Made by a program: the position numbers and the translations under genes
Assembly: GCA_023140195.1 (NCBI GenBank)
Contig: JAGLME010000015.1
Span: forward strand, 1-64,000
DNA from: Thermoplasmata archaeon
Lineage (GTDB): Archaea > Thermoplasmatota > Thermoplasmata > RBG-16-68-12 > SOIM01
Length of the DNA: 64,000 nucleotides
Direction of reading: 5' to 3'
Shown here: in pieces, positions 1 to 6,987 of the stretch
Position numbering within the stretch: position 1 is the first letter of the stretch
Layout: each line of letters begins with the position of its first letter
Notes under the pieces: model-generated
What the model saw: only the letters and a program-made list of their open reading frames with translations
Told to the model about the DNA's origin: nothing
The model's database searches: none

Positions 1-68
1 AATGTGAATTGAAAAACACTCAGAACAACAATGGACGCGATTAGAATACTTGCTCGTCCGTCTTGCAT
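1..68 (-). CDS. 5' end of an unidentified secreted or membrane protein (runs off the window)
   Basis: Only 22 codons are present. The ATG at 68 (minus strand) is preceded by a strong GAGGAGG ribosome site and a TATA-like GTATTAATG about 40 bases upstream. The peptide starts MQDGRASILIASIVVLSVF, a short polar start followed by a hydrophobic run typical of a signal peptide or first membrane helix. The reading frame is open to the window edge. The function cannot be told from this fragment. The promoter, ribosome site and hydrophobic start together make a real gene likely. Confidence 0.55.
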   Translation of the reverse strand, partial: MQDGRASILIASIVVLSVFQFT

Positions 69-176
69 ATCAACATCCTCCTCTCAAATCACACCGCCAA
101 TGGGTCATTAATACTTTCCGTTTGATAATCCAATATAAGGAGCAAATTTCTGTGAAGGCCTATTGATTATGCACTC

Positions 177-210
177 CCTCACTTTCTTGATATTCGAAAG
201 GAAAGTGAGG
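177..210. repeat. Perfect 10-bp inverted repeat with 14-base loop
   Basis: CCTCACTTTC at 177-186 is followed by its exact complement GAAAGTGAGG at 201-210. It directly abuts the outer edge of repeat copy 1. It could be a transcription-stop hairpin for a minus-strand transcript through the repeat, or the end of a mobile element. The sequence does not decide between these. Confidence 0.5.
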
Positions 211-224
211 CCTAGCAAACATAC

Positions 225-443
225 TTCTGAGCATACCCGTGCCAAAATGTAAAGCCCTCAGCGATCAACACTAGGATAGCCAGCTTGTAGAATCCTCTAG
301 TCTGCAACTGTGCCAAAATCGTTCCAAAACCCTTCATCAACATCAGACAAGGGAGGGAACTGGATGCAAGAAGGGCAAGTCGAAGCATTTCGATTTTTGG
401 ACGGTGCGATTCGAACCTGAACTTCAACTCCTCGCCTCCGCAC
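225..443. repeat. Dispersed repeat, copy 1 (parts A1 and B1 close together)
   Basis: Part A1 (about 225-370) resembles 3060-3205. Within it 273-296 matches 3109-3132 at 21 of 24 positions, and both copies carry CCCGTGCC a short way before. Part B1 (395-443) matches 3953-4001 at 42 of 49 positions, gap-free. Here A and B cores lie about 100 bases apart, while in copy 2 they are about 820 bases apart with a toxin-antitoxin pair between. The nature of the repeat (decayed gene, element remnant or RNA) is unknown. Confidence 0.6.
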
Positions 444-570
444 TAAGGGCTACAATCGTCAGAGAGCCATCCCCCCTCTCCATGCGCCCAGACGGAAGGA
501 TGCTGGAGGGAGGGTCTCAACTACGATACATTCATAATTAACCACATTCATGTCCAGATGAGACGAGCTC

Positions 571-3000
571 ATGAAATCGCTCTGGAGGGCATTCTGCATC
601 AGCGTGCTATTGATCTCAGCAGCTGCCGGTGGTCTACTACTATCAGAGGAGGCTAGGGCTGGGACTCCAGTGATAGGCGATATAGTCGTTGATACGGTGT
701 GGTCTCCTTCGGACAGTCCCTATTGGATCGAAACTGACGTAAGGGTCTTGCCCGGTGTCGAACTCCTTGTGTCTGCTGGTACGGAGGTCAGGTTCAATGG
801 TCTCTACATGTTGCTGGTCGAAGGAAAGCTCCTGGTCCAGGGAAGTGCCATCGACCCAGTCGTTTTCACCCACAACAGTACCACACCATCCCCGGGAGAC
901 TGGACGACTATCTATGTGTCGGGAGAAGCTCATATCAACTACGCAAATGTCTCCTACGCCGACTATGGCTTCTACATCGATTCATCATACAATACGGTAA
1001 ATGACAGCTTCTTCTACAGAAACAACTATGCAATCGCCTTGGAGTCTGGTTCTGATAACCTGATCAGGAACAACAATGCGATTAACAGCACCGAGAGCGG
1101 TATCAATGTGTGGCAATCGAATTCCAACGAACTAATCGGCAATAACGTCACTGGAAGTAATAACACGGGCATATGGCTCTACGAAGCAACGGGAAACCTC
1201 ATTCAGCAGAACACTCTCTATCTCAACTCCTGGAATGGAATACGGATAGAGAGAACGAGCTCGTCCAATATGATCGTGGATAACACTGTGCTGGAAAGTC
1301 AAACGTATCAGGGGATAGGCGTTTGGGGATCCCATGACAACTGGATACTGAACAACACGATCAGGGGAAACAAGAGGAATGGGATCTATCTGGAGCAGTC
1401 ATCCGGGAACAACATCTCGTGGAATGATATTTCGGACAGCGCGGACTACCACGGGATATCTCTCTTCCTGGCGGACTCGAATCTGATGATCGGGAATCAG
1501 ATACACGGCATCGTCTCAGCCGGCTTGCGTGTTGAAAGCTCCTTTGGGAACAGAATCCAAGAGAACACAATTCACAACAATTCGGGAGGAGTCGCAATAC
1601 TCGGTTCCCCCATGACTGAGATTACAGGCAACAACATCACGTCGAGTACCGATGGCATAAGGAGCTGGTCTTCTCCAGGGTCCAATATTACCTCCAACAC
1701 CATCTCCTGGATCGATAACATCGGGATCTACTTGGAAGATGACAATGATATCGCAGTTGTGGATAATGACTTCCTCTGGAATACAGGGAGCGCGGTGTTT
1801 GCATCGTCATCTGATCAAGTTGTCATAACCAACAATGACTTCTTTGGCAATGGCTGGGGTGTTTATCTCATGAGTTCTTCGAACGTGACCATCCTTGAGA
1901 ACAACTTCACGTCCAACAACATCTTCGGGGTCAGCCTCTCTTTCTCCAGAGACGTATCCGTCTACCACAACAACTTCATCAGCAATGCGAACCAGGCCAG
2001 TGATGTCAATGGTGCTGGGAATGAATGGGATGATGGTTATCCGTCAGGTGGGAACTACTGGTCGGACTACACCGGGTTCGACATATATTCTGGCCCAGAT
2101 CAAGATCGGCTTGGTAGTGATAGCATAGGAGACACGCCGTATGTCATAGATTTTGACAGTATGGACAGGTATCCGCTCACATCGCCATATCCGCCGCTTG
2201 CACCCATGCCACCGTTCCCATTTAGCGCCGTTCTTACTGGAACTGGTTCTGAGAATGTGACTCTCACTTGGGAGATCTCTCCTGATGATGGGCAGCGACT
2301 GAATTCCGTCGTTCGCTACGAAATCTACCGGAACTCAAGCTACGACTCGAGAGGACTCGGTTATCAATTCCTAGGCTCTGTTCCAAATGGCACTTCTCAG
2401 TTCATTGACGTCCAAGCTGGCGAAGGCGATTCAAACAACTACTTCTACCGGATTTGTGCAGTAGACTTCAATAACACCGCCAGATGCAGCGGAGAGCAAT
2501 TGGGAAAATTCACAATGTCCCTTGGGAGGGGACCGAATCTTGCATCAATCCCACTTATCCAATCAAACGAAACCATACAGACAGTCCTCCAAACGCTCTC
2601 TTTCGACAATGCCTGGTCCTACAATCCCATCAACCAAGAATGGAAATCCTCCGTGAAATCAAAGCCGTATGATGGAACTCTAGAATATGTGAATCGCACT
2701 ATGGGCCTTTGGGTGAATGTTACTCAAGATTCGAACTTCACAATTGCAGGAGTTGTTCCCACCTCCACTGCGATTCATCTGCATGCAGGATGGAATCTCG
2801 TTGGTTTTCCATCTTTTGACGACAGCTACACAGTGGCAAATCTCAAAGGAGTGATAGCGGTGGACAGAGTAGAAGGCTTTGATGGAACTGCACCGCCATA
2901 CTTCCTGAGAGCTATGACGGATGGAAATCTCCTACAGGCTGGATCTGGCTATTGGATCAATATGGCAAACGAAGCAACATGGATTATCACGAATTCCTGA
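571..3000 (+). CDS. Secreted right-handed beta-helix (NosD-like) surface protein
   Basis: Protein of 809 residues. A signal peptide (about 1-30) is followed by a beta-helix of NosD/CASH type (about 60-540) rich in Asn-Asn turns such as NNTI, NNDF and IGNN. Then come a fibronectin III-like segment (about 555-645) and a C-terminal module of about 150 residues ending GYWIN...WIITN. There is no C-terminal membrane helix. The start fits a TATA-like box about 35 bases upstream. The same domain order and a similar C-terminal module occur in the protein at 39314-41491, so the two are paralogues. Such proteins are normally exported polysaccharide- or surface-binding proteins. Substrate and copper binding are not supported by the sequence. 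It stands alone, flanked by repeat copies. Confidence 0.8.
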   Translation: MKSLWRAFCISVLLISAAAGGLLLSEEARAGTPVIGDIVVDTVWSPSDSPYWIETDVRVLPGVELLVSAGTEVRFNGLYMLLVEGKLLVQGSAIDPVVFTHNSTTPSPGDWTTIYVSGEAHINYANVSYADYGFYIDSSYNTVNDSFFYRNNYAIALESGSDNLIRNNNAINSTESGINVWQSNSNELIGNNVTGSNNTGIWLYEATGNLIQQNTLYLNSWNGIRIERTSSSNMIVDNTVLESQTYQGIGVWGSHDNWILNNTIRGNKRNGIYLEQSSGNNISWNDISDSADYHGISLFLADSNLMIGNQIHGIVSAGLRVESSFGNRIQENTIHNNSGGVAILGSPMTEITGNNITSSTDGIRSWSSPGSNITSNTISWIDNIGIYLEDDNDIAVVDNDFLWNTGSAVFASSSDQVVITNNDFFGNGWGVYLMSSSNVTILENNFTSNNIFGVSLSFSRDVSVYHNNFISNANQASDVNGAGNEWDDGYPSGGNYWSDYTGFDIYSGPDQDRLGSDSIGDTPYVIDFDSMDRYPLTSPYPPLAPMPPFPFSAVLTGTGSENVTLTWEISPDDGQRLNSVVRYEIYRNSSYDSRGLGYQFLGSVPNGTSQFIDVQAGEGDSNNYFYRICAVDFNNTARCSGEQLGKFTMSLGRGPNLASIPLIQSNETIQTVLQTLSFDNAWSYNPINQEWKSSVKSKPYDGTLEYVNRTMGLWVNVTQDSNFTIAGVVPTSTAIHLHAGWNLVGFPSFDDSYTVANLKGVIAVDRVEGFDGTAPPYFLRAMTDGNLLQAGSGYWINMANEATWIITNS

Positions 3001-3059
3001 TTCAGAAACAGAAGCTAGACGTTCTCCTAATACATGATGATGCGGGAATCTGACTGATT

Positions 3060-3205
3060 GAGTTTAGCACACCCGTGCCTCAACATGAGGTATCCTTCCA
3101 CCAAGAGTAGGATAGCCAGTTTGCAGGATCCTTGAGCGGTGCAGGTGTTCCAAAACTGTGCCCAAATCAATCCATCATTATCACCAGCAGGCGACGTGGA
3201 GGATT
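3060..3205. repeat. Dispersed repeat, copy 2, part A2
   Basis: Matches part A1 at 225-370, best in the core 3109-3132 (21 of 24 bases identical to 273-296). It ends at the stop codon of the PIN toxin gene (3212). The matching part B2 resumes only at 3953, beyond the toxin-antitoxin pair. Confidence 0.55.
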
Positions 3206-3211
3206 GTTTGA

Positions 3212-3667
3212 TCAATCTTTCTCTGGGTCTAGGGTCTGCATTCTTTCCAAGGCAGCAACATCAAGCAATTCCCTGTCTGAAGCAACAAACACAACACTCT
3301 TGCCAGTAAAGCCAGCTATCTCTTTGGCTGTTGCCAAATGCAGAGAATCTGCTGCCTTCAGTCCGTGTTCAATGACCAAGTTGGTTGCAAGGGACAATGT
3401 CCGTTCATCGATGGGCCGCACGGAGAAATACTCCGTCACGTCAGAGAGGAAAGCAGCAATGGCCATATCGAATACTTCTTTTCTAATCTCTTTGGACTTC
3501 AGTTTTCTTCGTAGGGCTGATACAATCTCCAAGATGGCGAAATGGGAGATGACCCCTTCATCACCCTTTCCAAGTTCATCAAGTATCTTGTCAACGGTCT
3601 CTGTTCCTCTCTCTGAATGGTACCTCTTGACAAGAGCAGAAGAGTCGAAATAGTAGATCTTCGTCAT
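3212..3667 (-). CDS. VapC-type PIN-domain ribonuclease toxin
   Basis: Protein of 151 residues, close to a single PIN domain. The acidic metal site is visible: Asp8 (YYFDSSALVKRY), Glu47 (AILEIVSALR), Asp107 (KAADSLHLA) and Asp131 (VASDRELL). PIN toxins of this family cut RNA with Mg2+ and are held inactive by the cognate antitoxin. The gene begins three bases after the stop of the ribbon-helix-helix gene upstream, the usual antitoxin-then-toxin order. The exact RNA target is unknown. The pair lies between two parts of a repeat that are nearly adjacent in another copy, suggesting insertion. Confidence 0.85.
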   Translation of the reverse strand: MTKIYYFDSSALVKRYHSERGTETVDKILDELGKGDEGVISHFAILEIVSALRRKLKSKEIRKEVFDMAIAAFLSDVTEYFSVRPIDERTLSLATNLVIEHGLKAADSLHLATAKEIAGFTGKSVVFVASDRELLDVAALERMQTLDPEKD

Positions 3668-3670
3668 TGC

Positions 3671-3898
3671 TCACTCTCTTGCATCAACCACGGTATCGCT
3701 CATCTTGCCTTTAACGGTGGCCATTTCCCTCCTCAGATCATCTATGTCTGTGATCTTGTCCTTGTATTTGTAGAGCAATTCCCTGAGAGCGTCGCGCAAG
3801 GCCTCGCTTTTGCTTTTGTAGAGGCCAACCGCTACGAGAGCGTCCAACTCATTGTTCATGGTTTTTGGCAGGTCCGTGGTCACTCGTACCAATTGCAT
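3671..3898 (-). CDS. Ribbon-helix-helix antitoxin (VapB-like)
   Basis: Protein of about 75 residues starting MQLVRVTTDLPKTMNNELDAL. An N-terminal beta strand is followed by two helices (KSKSEALRDALRELL), the pattern of MetJ/Arc-type DNA-binding antitoxins, and a charged C-terminal tail would bind the toxin. A longer frame starts at 3943, but its first codons overlap a TATA-like ATTATAAGTA. The ATG at 3898 lies about 35 bases downstream of that box with GGTG just before it, so I prefer it. It probably represses its own promoter. The PIN toxin follows after three bases. Confidence 0.75.
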   Translation of the reverse strand: MQLVRVTTDLPKTMNNELDALVAVGLYKSKSEALRDALRELLYKYKDKITDIDDLRREMATVKGKMSDTVVDARE

Positions 3899-3952
3899 CA
3901 CCGATACTGCGTAGGTGATGCATCTGTACTTATAATCTTCCATCAGAACCCG

Positions 3953-4001
3953 TTTTGGACGGTACGATTAGAACCTGAACATCAACTTCCAGCCACCGCA
4001 C
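3953..4001. repeat. Dispersed repeat, copy 2, part B2
   Basis: Matches 395-443 at 42 of 49 positions without gaps. It contains GGTACGATTAGAACC where copy 1 has GGTGCGATTCGAACC. It lies directly upstream of the antitoxin promoter, on the far side of the toxin-antitoxin pair from part A2. Confidence 0.6.
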
Positions 4002-4074
4002 CCCGCCGAAAAGAGCGAATGAGCCAAGGCTCTGAACGTACTTCCGGCAACGACAACAGTAATTCCTATATTGC

Positions 4075-4251
4075 TCAGATATTCACGTGTGCAAGATAGC
4101 ACGGAGAACACTCAAACCTGTCTATGACACCTTCTCCCTTGTCGTAATTGATTTGATAGTACGACTTAGTTGTATCTATCTTCTCTCCACACCTCTCGCA
4201 AACGATCTCTACTTTCTTTTTCTTCTTTCCTTTCTCGTCCTTCTTACTCAT
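4075..4251 (-). CDS. Small zinc-ribbon protein
   Basis: Protein of 58 residues. A lysine-rich start (MSKKDEKGKKKKKVEIV) is followed by two pairs of cysteines, CERC and, about 30 residues later, CSPC, a typical one-zinc ribbon. The ATG at 4251 has a GAGGAGG ribosome site eight bases upstream and an AT-rich box near 4303-4311. The stop is at 4075. Such small ribbons often bind nucleic acid or act as accessory subunits, but no specific role can be given. A longer frame on the other strand (4087-4548) is rejected because this one explains the sequence better. Confidence 0.6.
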   Translation of the reverse strand: MSKKDEKGKKKKKVEIVCERCGEKIDTTKSYYQINYDKGEGVIDRFECSPCYLAHVNI

Positions 4252-4553
4252 ATCCAGATTCCTCCTCTATTCTCTCGGCCATCTACAAAGCCAACAACTA
4301 GTACAAATATTCTTGTGATTGATATCGTTGCACCGCTATTGACTGTTCTCTTCACGCCTCTCCCCATCTTCAAGGATTCCTTTCTCTTCCAGAGAACGCT
4401 CAAATATCCCCGCAAGTTCAGCTGTAGAACGGTCAACAAGAGAATCGACATGGAGCCAATGAACCATTCGTTCTTGAGATGTCAAAGCAATCTATTTATC
4501 TCCCCACTAGATATTGTAGAACAAAGGGAAGTCCCCGTGGGGGAGTAGGACTC
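4252..4553. other. Intergenic region with divergent promoters
   Basis: About 300 AT-rich bases. The left end carries the ribosome site and AT-rich promoter of the zinc-ribbon gene. The right end has CTATTTATCTCC near 4488-4497, a TATA-like box about 60 bases before the GTG at 4554. Nothing else is recognisable. The 67-codon minus-strand frame across 4248-4451 overlaps these signals and looks spurious. Confidence 0.4.
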
Positions 4554-5009
4554 GTGGAGGAATACCCAGTACCAGCACCACCGGAGAAAGTTCCAGAACC
4601 GCCTGACCCTGAACCCAAGACAGATGCGGACCAAGACCTGCGGAGGCGGAGGATCTATGTCATCGTTTTTGTGGTCGTGACCTTGATAGTGCTCTTTGCC
4701 CCATTGTGGGGGGTCGATGTCGAGAGTTACGACGTGGTGAGGGTCAGAGCCACGAACTACCAGGCAAGTACTCTCTGCGAGGTCGAGATCAGGGACGAAG
4801 GTGTGGGTGGAGAATATTCGGTCACTTTCTTTGTTGATGGCAAAACGGCAACTGCCAATAAGTTCATTGACACTGATCAGGTCGGTCTCCTTGGCGCCAA
4901 CGTCTCGGGCGTGGCATCCTATTTCTGCCAGTGCGAGATTGACGCTCCGAAGGGGAAGGAGAGGATATCATTGGCCAGAGCGTTGTACAACGGCCTGATG
5001 GGTGGATGA
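4554..5009 (+). CDS. Membrane-anchored protein with proline-rich N-terminus, function unknown
   Basis: About 151 residues from the GTG at 4554, which follows a GGGGGAG ribosome-like site. The frame extends upstream to 4479, but that start lies on the TATA-like box. A proline- and acid-rich cytoplasmic stretch (EEYPVPAPPEKVPEPP) is followed by a basic RRRR, one membrane helix (about 33-52) and an external domain of about 100 residues with three cysteines. The external part looks like a small beta-sandwich (VRVRATNYQAS, YSVTFFVDGK). I do not recognise a family. It converges on the membrane gene ending at 5020. Confidence 0.55.
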   Translation: MEEYPVPAPPEKVPEPPDPEPKTDADQDLRRRRIYVIVFVVVTLIVLFAPLWGVDVESYDVVRVRATNYQASTLCEVEIRDEGVGGEYSVTFFVDGKTATANKFIDTDQVGLLGANVSGVASYFCQCEIDAPKGKERISLARALYNGLMGG

Positions 5010-5019
5010 TCCTTTCTTC

Positions 5020-5445
5020 TCATCCAACTGGATCCTGACCCGCGCCTGCGACCGGTTTCCGGAGTTTCTTGCATAGGTCTCTCTGTTCTTCCGGAAGCCA
5101 GCTCAGGACACAGAAAGCACAAAGTTTCTCACCCGATTGGGATATTGGCTGAAACTGTGGATCTGATGGGACCCTGAGCGCGATCGCCCAAAGGGTCACG
5201 CCGACAGTGACGACCAGTGAACCAACGTAAATGAGGATCCATCCAGGGATCAATAGCGATTCCACTGATCTCAGCAGGTTGCACGTACCCACATCCTGGC
5301 TCATCCCCTCGCACGGCCCCGAAGTGTCCAGGGGGTTCTCCCTAGCGTATTCCCCGACCACAACGCCGTGATACCAAGCACTCATGATTATAATTATAGC
5401 CCCTATAGTTACTAGCACCGCTCCGACCGCAAATAGTCTTCGCAT
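5020..5445 (-). CDS. Small membrane protein with two helices, function unknown
   Basis: About 141 residues from the ATG at 5445, which has GGAGGTGAGCTC directly before it. An in-frame upstream start (5469) lacks such a site. Helix 1 (about 4-24) and helix 2 (about 67-90) flank an external loop with two cysteines (GPCEGMSQDVGTC). The cytoplasmic tail carries a further Cys pair (CAFCVL). No family is recognised. It is divergent from the rubrerythrin gene. Confidence 0.6.
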   Translation of the reverse strand: MRRLFAVGAVLVTIGAIIIIMSAWYHGVVVGEYARENPLDTSGPCEGMSQDVGTCNLLRSVESLLIPGWILIYVGSLVVTVGVTLWAIALRVPSDPQFQPISQSGEKLCAFCVLSWLPEEQRDLCKKLRKPVAGAGQDPVG

Positions 5446-5601
5446 GAGCTCACCTCCAAGCCTCAACAACTCATTTGGTGGCGTGCATATTTCATATTAT
5501 CGGCATGTGAGAACCAACTTGCAGGAAATCGTCCTTTTCTGTAGTTGGCAGACGGGGGGAAAAGGCTTTTGTGCGTCAGATTACATTCTTCGGTGAGGAG
5601 A

Positions 5602-6141
5602 ATGTCAAAAGTCAGAGTGTTCAGATGCAGAATATGCGGGGATCCATATATCGGGACAGACGCTCCCACAAGATGTCCGTTCTGCGGAGCAGTGACAGAA
5701 TATTTCGTCATGGCGGAGGACTGGAACCCCAACGAGTTCAACGTGGAGCTCAGCGATGTCGCACGGGCCGACCTTGAGGCCGCATTGAAACTGGAACTGG
5801 ACAACACAGCCTTCTACTCATGCGCGGTGGATGCCGCAAAGGAAGCCGGCGATGAATACGGTCTCGCTAAGTTCAAGGCCCTGAAGAAGGTCGAGAACGA
5901 ACACGCTTCTTCAATATGCAAGTTCCTGAAGATAGACAAGCCGAGTTTGGAATCTGTTCCTTGTTCCAGCGAATTCAAGGCCAATTCACAGGAAGGCTGG
6001 GAAAGGGAAGATAGGGCAATAAAGGCCTACACCAAGTTCCGGGACGAAACCACCGAAGAGCGACTGAAGGAGTTCTTTGGAGCCCTGGTCGAGATCGAAA
6101 AGGACCATCTGGACCTCCATGCGGAGAACCTCGAGGAATGA
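5602..6141 (+). CDS. Rubrerythrin-like diiron protein with N-terminal rubredoxin-like ribbon
   Basis: Protein of 179 residues. Cys9/Cys12 and Cys25/Cys28 (CRIC...CPFC) form an N-terminal rubredoxin-like iron site. The rest is a ferritin-like four-helix bundle with ExxH ligands in VENEHASS and EIEKDHLD and an early Glu in LELDNTAFY. Rubrerythrins reduce peroxide in anaerobes using NAD(P)H- or rubredoxin-derived electrons. Classical rubrerythrin has the rubredoxin at the C-terminus, so this is the reverse order. The ATG at 5602 follows GTGAGGAGA. A longer frame from 5545 is not needed. The gene points to an anaerobe that meets oxygen. Confidence 0.85.
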   Translation: MSKVRVFRCRICGDPYIGTDAPTRCPFCGAVTEYFVMAEDWNPNEFNVELSDVARADLEAALKLELDNTAFYSCAVDAAKEAGDEYGLAKFKALKKVENEHASSICKFLKIDKPSLESVPCSSEFKANSQEGWEREDRAIKAYTKFRDETTEERLKEFFGALVEIEKDHLDLHAENLEE

Positions 6142-6199
6142 CCTGGGCCCAGAATTGAAAAAGCTTTAATGCGCCTAGAACGTTGCAGGAGTGATTGTC

Positions 6200-6973
6200 A
6201 TGACTTCATTGGAGAACTTGGATGTGACCCTGGACATGGGTGAGAACGTCAAGGTGATCCTGAAAGCGCTTTCGGACATCGGGTTCCAGAGGGACCCTTC
6301 TGGGAGCGTTCAGGTCTCGGATCCCTCAAGGGCAAAGGATGTTCTGGCCAAGATCGATGTCAAAGTGGATGAGGCGGAGGATTATTTCTGGAGACCCCTG
6401 GACTCTCCTGAAGTGTACACCGACCTGAAGGACCTCGCAACGACCCTGGGTGACGCTGCCCGGGAGCAGAAGTTCGAGAAGAAGATCAACCGAATAAAGG
6501 CGAACGACCTGGAGTTCAAGGGGCGCATAGAAGCATTCTACGGGAACCAGGCAGAGGCCTACAAGTATTACGAGGAGGCAACTGATCTTTCACCTGACCA
6601 CCCTCTGGCCGGACCCGGGAAAGAGAAGGCGTTCAAAGCAGTGGAGAAGGCCAAGAACGACCTGGAGAAGTTCGAGAGGTCCGCGGATGACAAGGCTGAG
6701 GACGGGACCTTCTGGTACAAGTACGCTGTGTGCAACCTGACCCTGGGCAACCTTGAGAATGCGGGTGAATGTTTTGACAACGCGATCAAGTTCTCTCCAG
6801 ACAATCCGGATGCCTACGCCAAGAAAGGAACGACTCTCCAGAGCATGAAGAGATACGAGGAGGCCGGACCCTTCTTCGAGAAGGCTCAGGAACTGAAACC
6901 CAATTCAATGATCGCCAAGAGGGGACTCAACTACATCACTTACTTCACCCAGGGCGGCGAGATCCCGGAATAG
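6200..6973 (+). CDS. Tetratricopeptide-repeat protein
   Basis: About 257 residues from the ATG at 6200. GGAG lies eight bases before it, and a GTG at 6191 is the alternative. The N-terminal 90 residues are charged and unassigned. Helical TPR units follow (KGRIEAFYGNQAEAYKYYEE, WYKYAVCNLTLGNLENA, AYAKKGTTLQSMKRYEEA), with the last three in good register. It is soluble, with no signal or membrane helix, and probably a protein-protein scaffold with unknown partner. A TATA-like GCTTTAATG near 6164 gives it its own promoter, separate from the rubrerythrin 59 bases upstream. Confidence 0.75.
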   Translation: MTSLENLDVTLDMGENVKVILKALSDIGFQRDPSGSVQVSDPSRAKDVLAKIDVKVDEAEDYFWRPLDSPEVYTDLKDLATTLGDAAREQKFEKKINRIKANDLEFKGRIEAFYGNQAEAYKYYEEATDLSPDHPLAGPGKEKAFKAVEKAKNDLEKFERSADDKAEDGTFWYKYAVCNLTLGNLENAGECFDNAIKFSPDNPDAYAKKGTTLQSMKRYEEAGPFFEKAQELKPNSMIAKRGLNYITYFTQGGEIPE

Positions 6974-6987
6974 TCATTAGCTAGACG

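Larger units (their letters stand above)
69..570. other. Intergenic region with divergent promoters, a hairpin and a repeat copy
   Basis: About 500 bases without a convincing gene. It holds the promoter of the leftward gene (about 85-116), a perfect 10-bp inverted repeat (177-210), repeat copy 1 (225-443) and, near 530-541, a TATA-like TTCATAATTAACC for the beta-helix gene starting at 571. A 71-codon minus-strand frame (212-427) lies in the repeat, but its counterpart at 3027-3215 is only partly alike as protein, so I treat this as repeat DNA or a decayed gene. Confidence 0.5.

Noticed and set aside
399-420. tRNA-like GATTCGAACC motif
   Set aside because: It resembles the complement of a T-loop, but the flanking bases do not pair as a T-stem and no acceptor or anticodon arms are present. 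It belongs to repeat part B.
212-427. 71-codon minus-strand frame
   Set aside because: It coincides with repeat copy 1. The matching region at 3027-3215 keeps only part of the peptide and differs at both ends, so a functional gene is not supported.
4087-4548. 153-codon plus-strand frame
   Set aside because: It lies opposite the zinc-ribbon gene and its promoter, has no ribosome site, and its hydrophobic run is the complement of a lysine-rich stretch.
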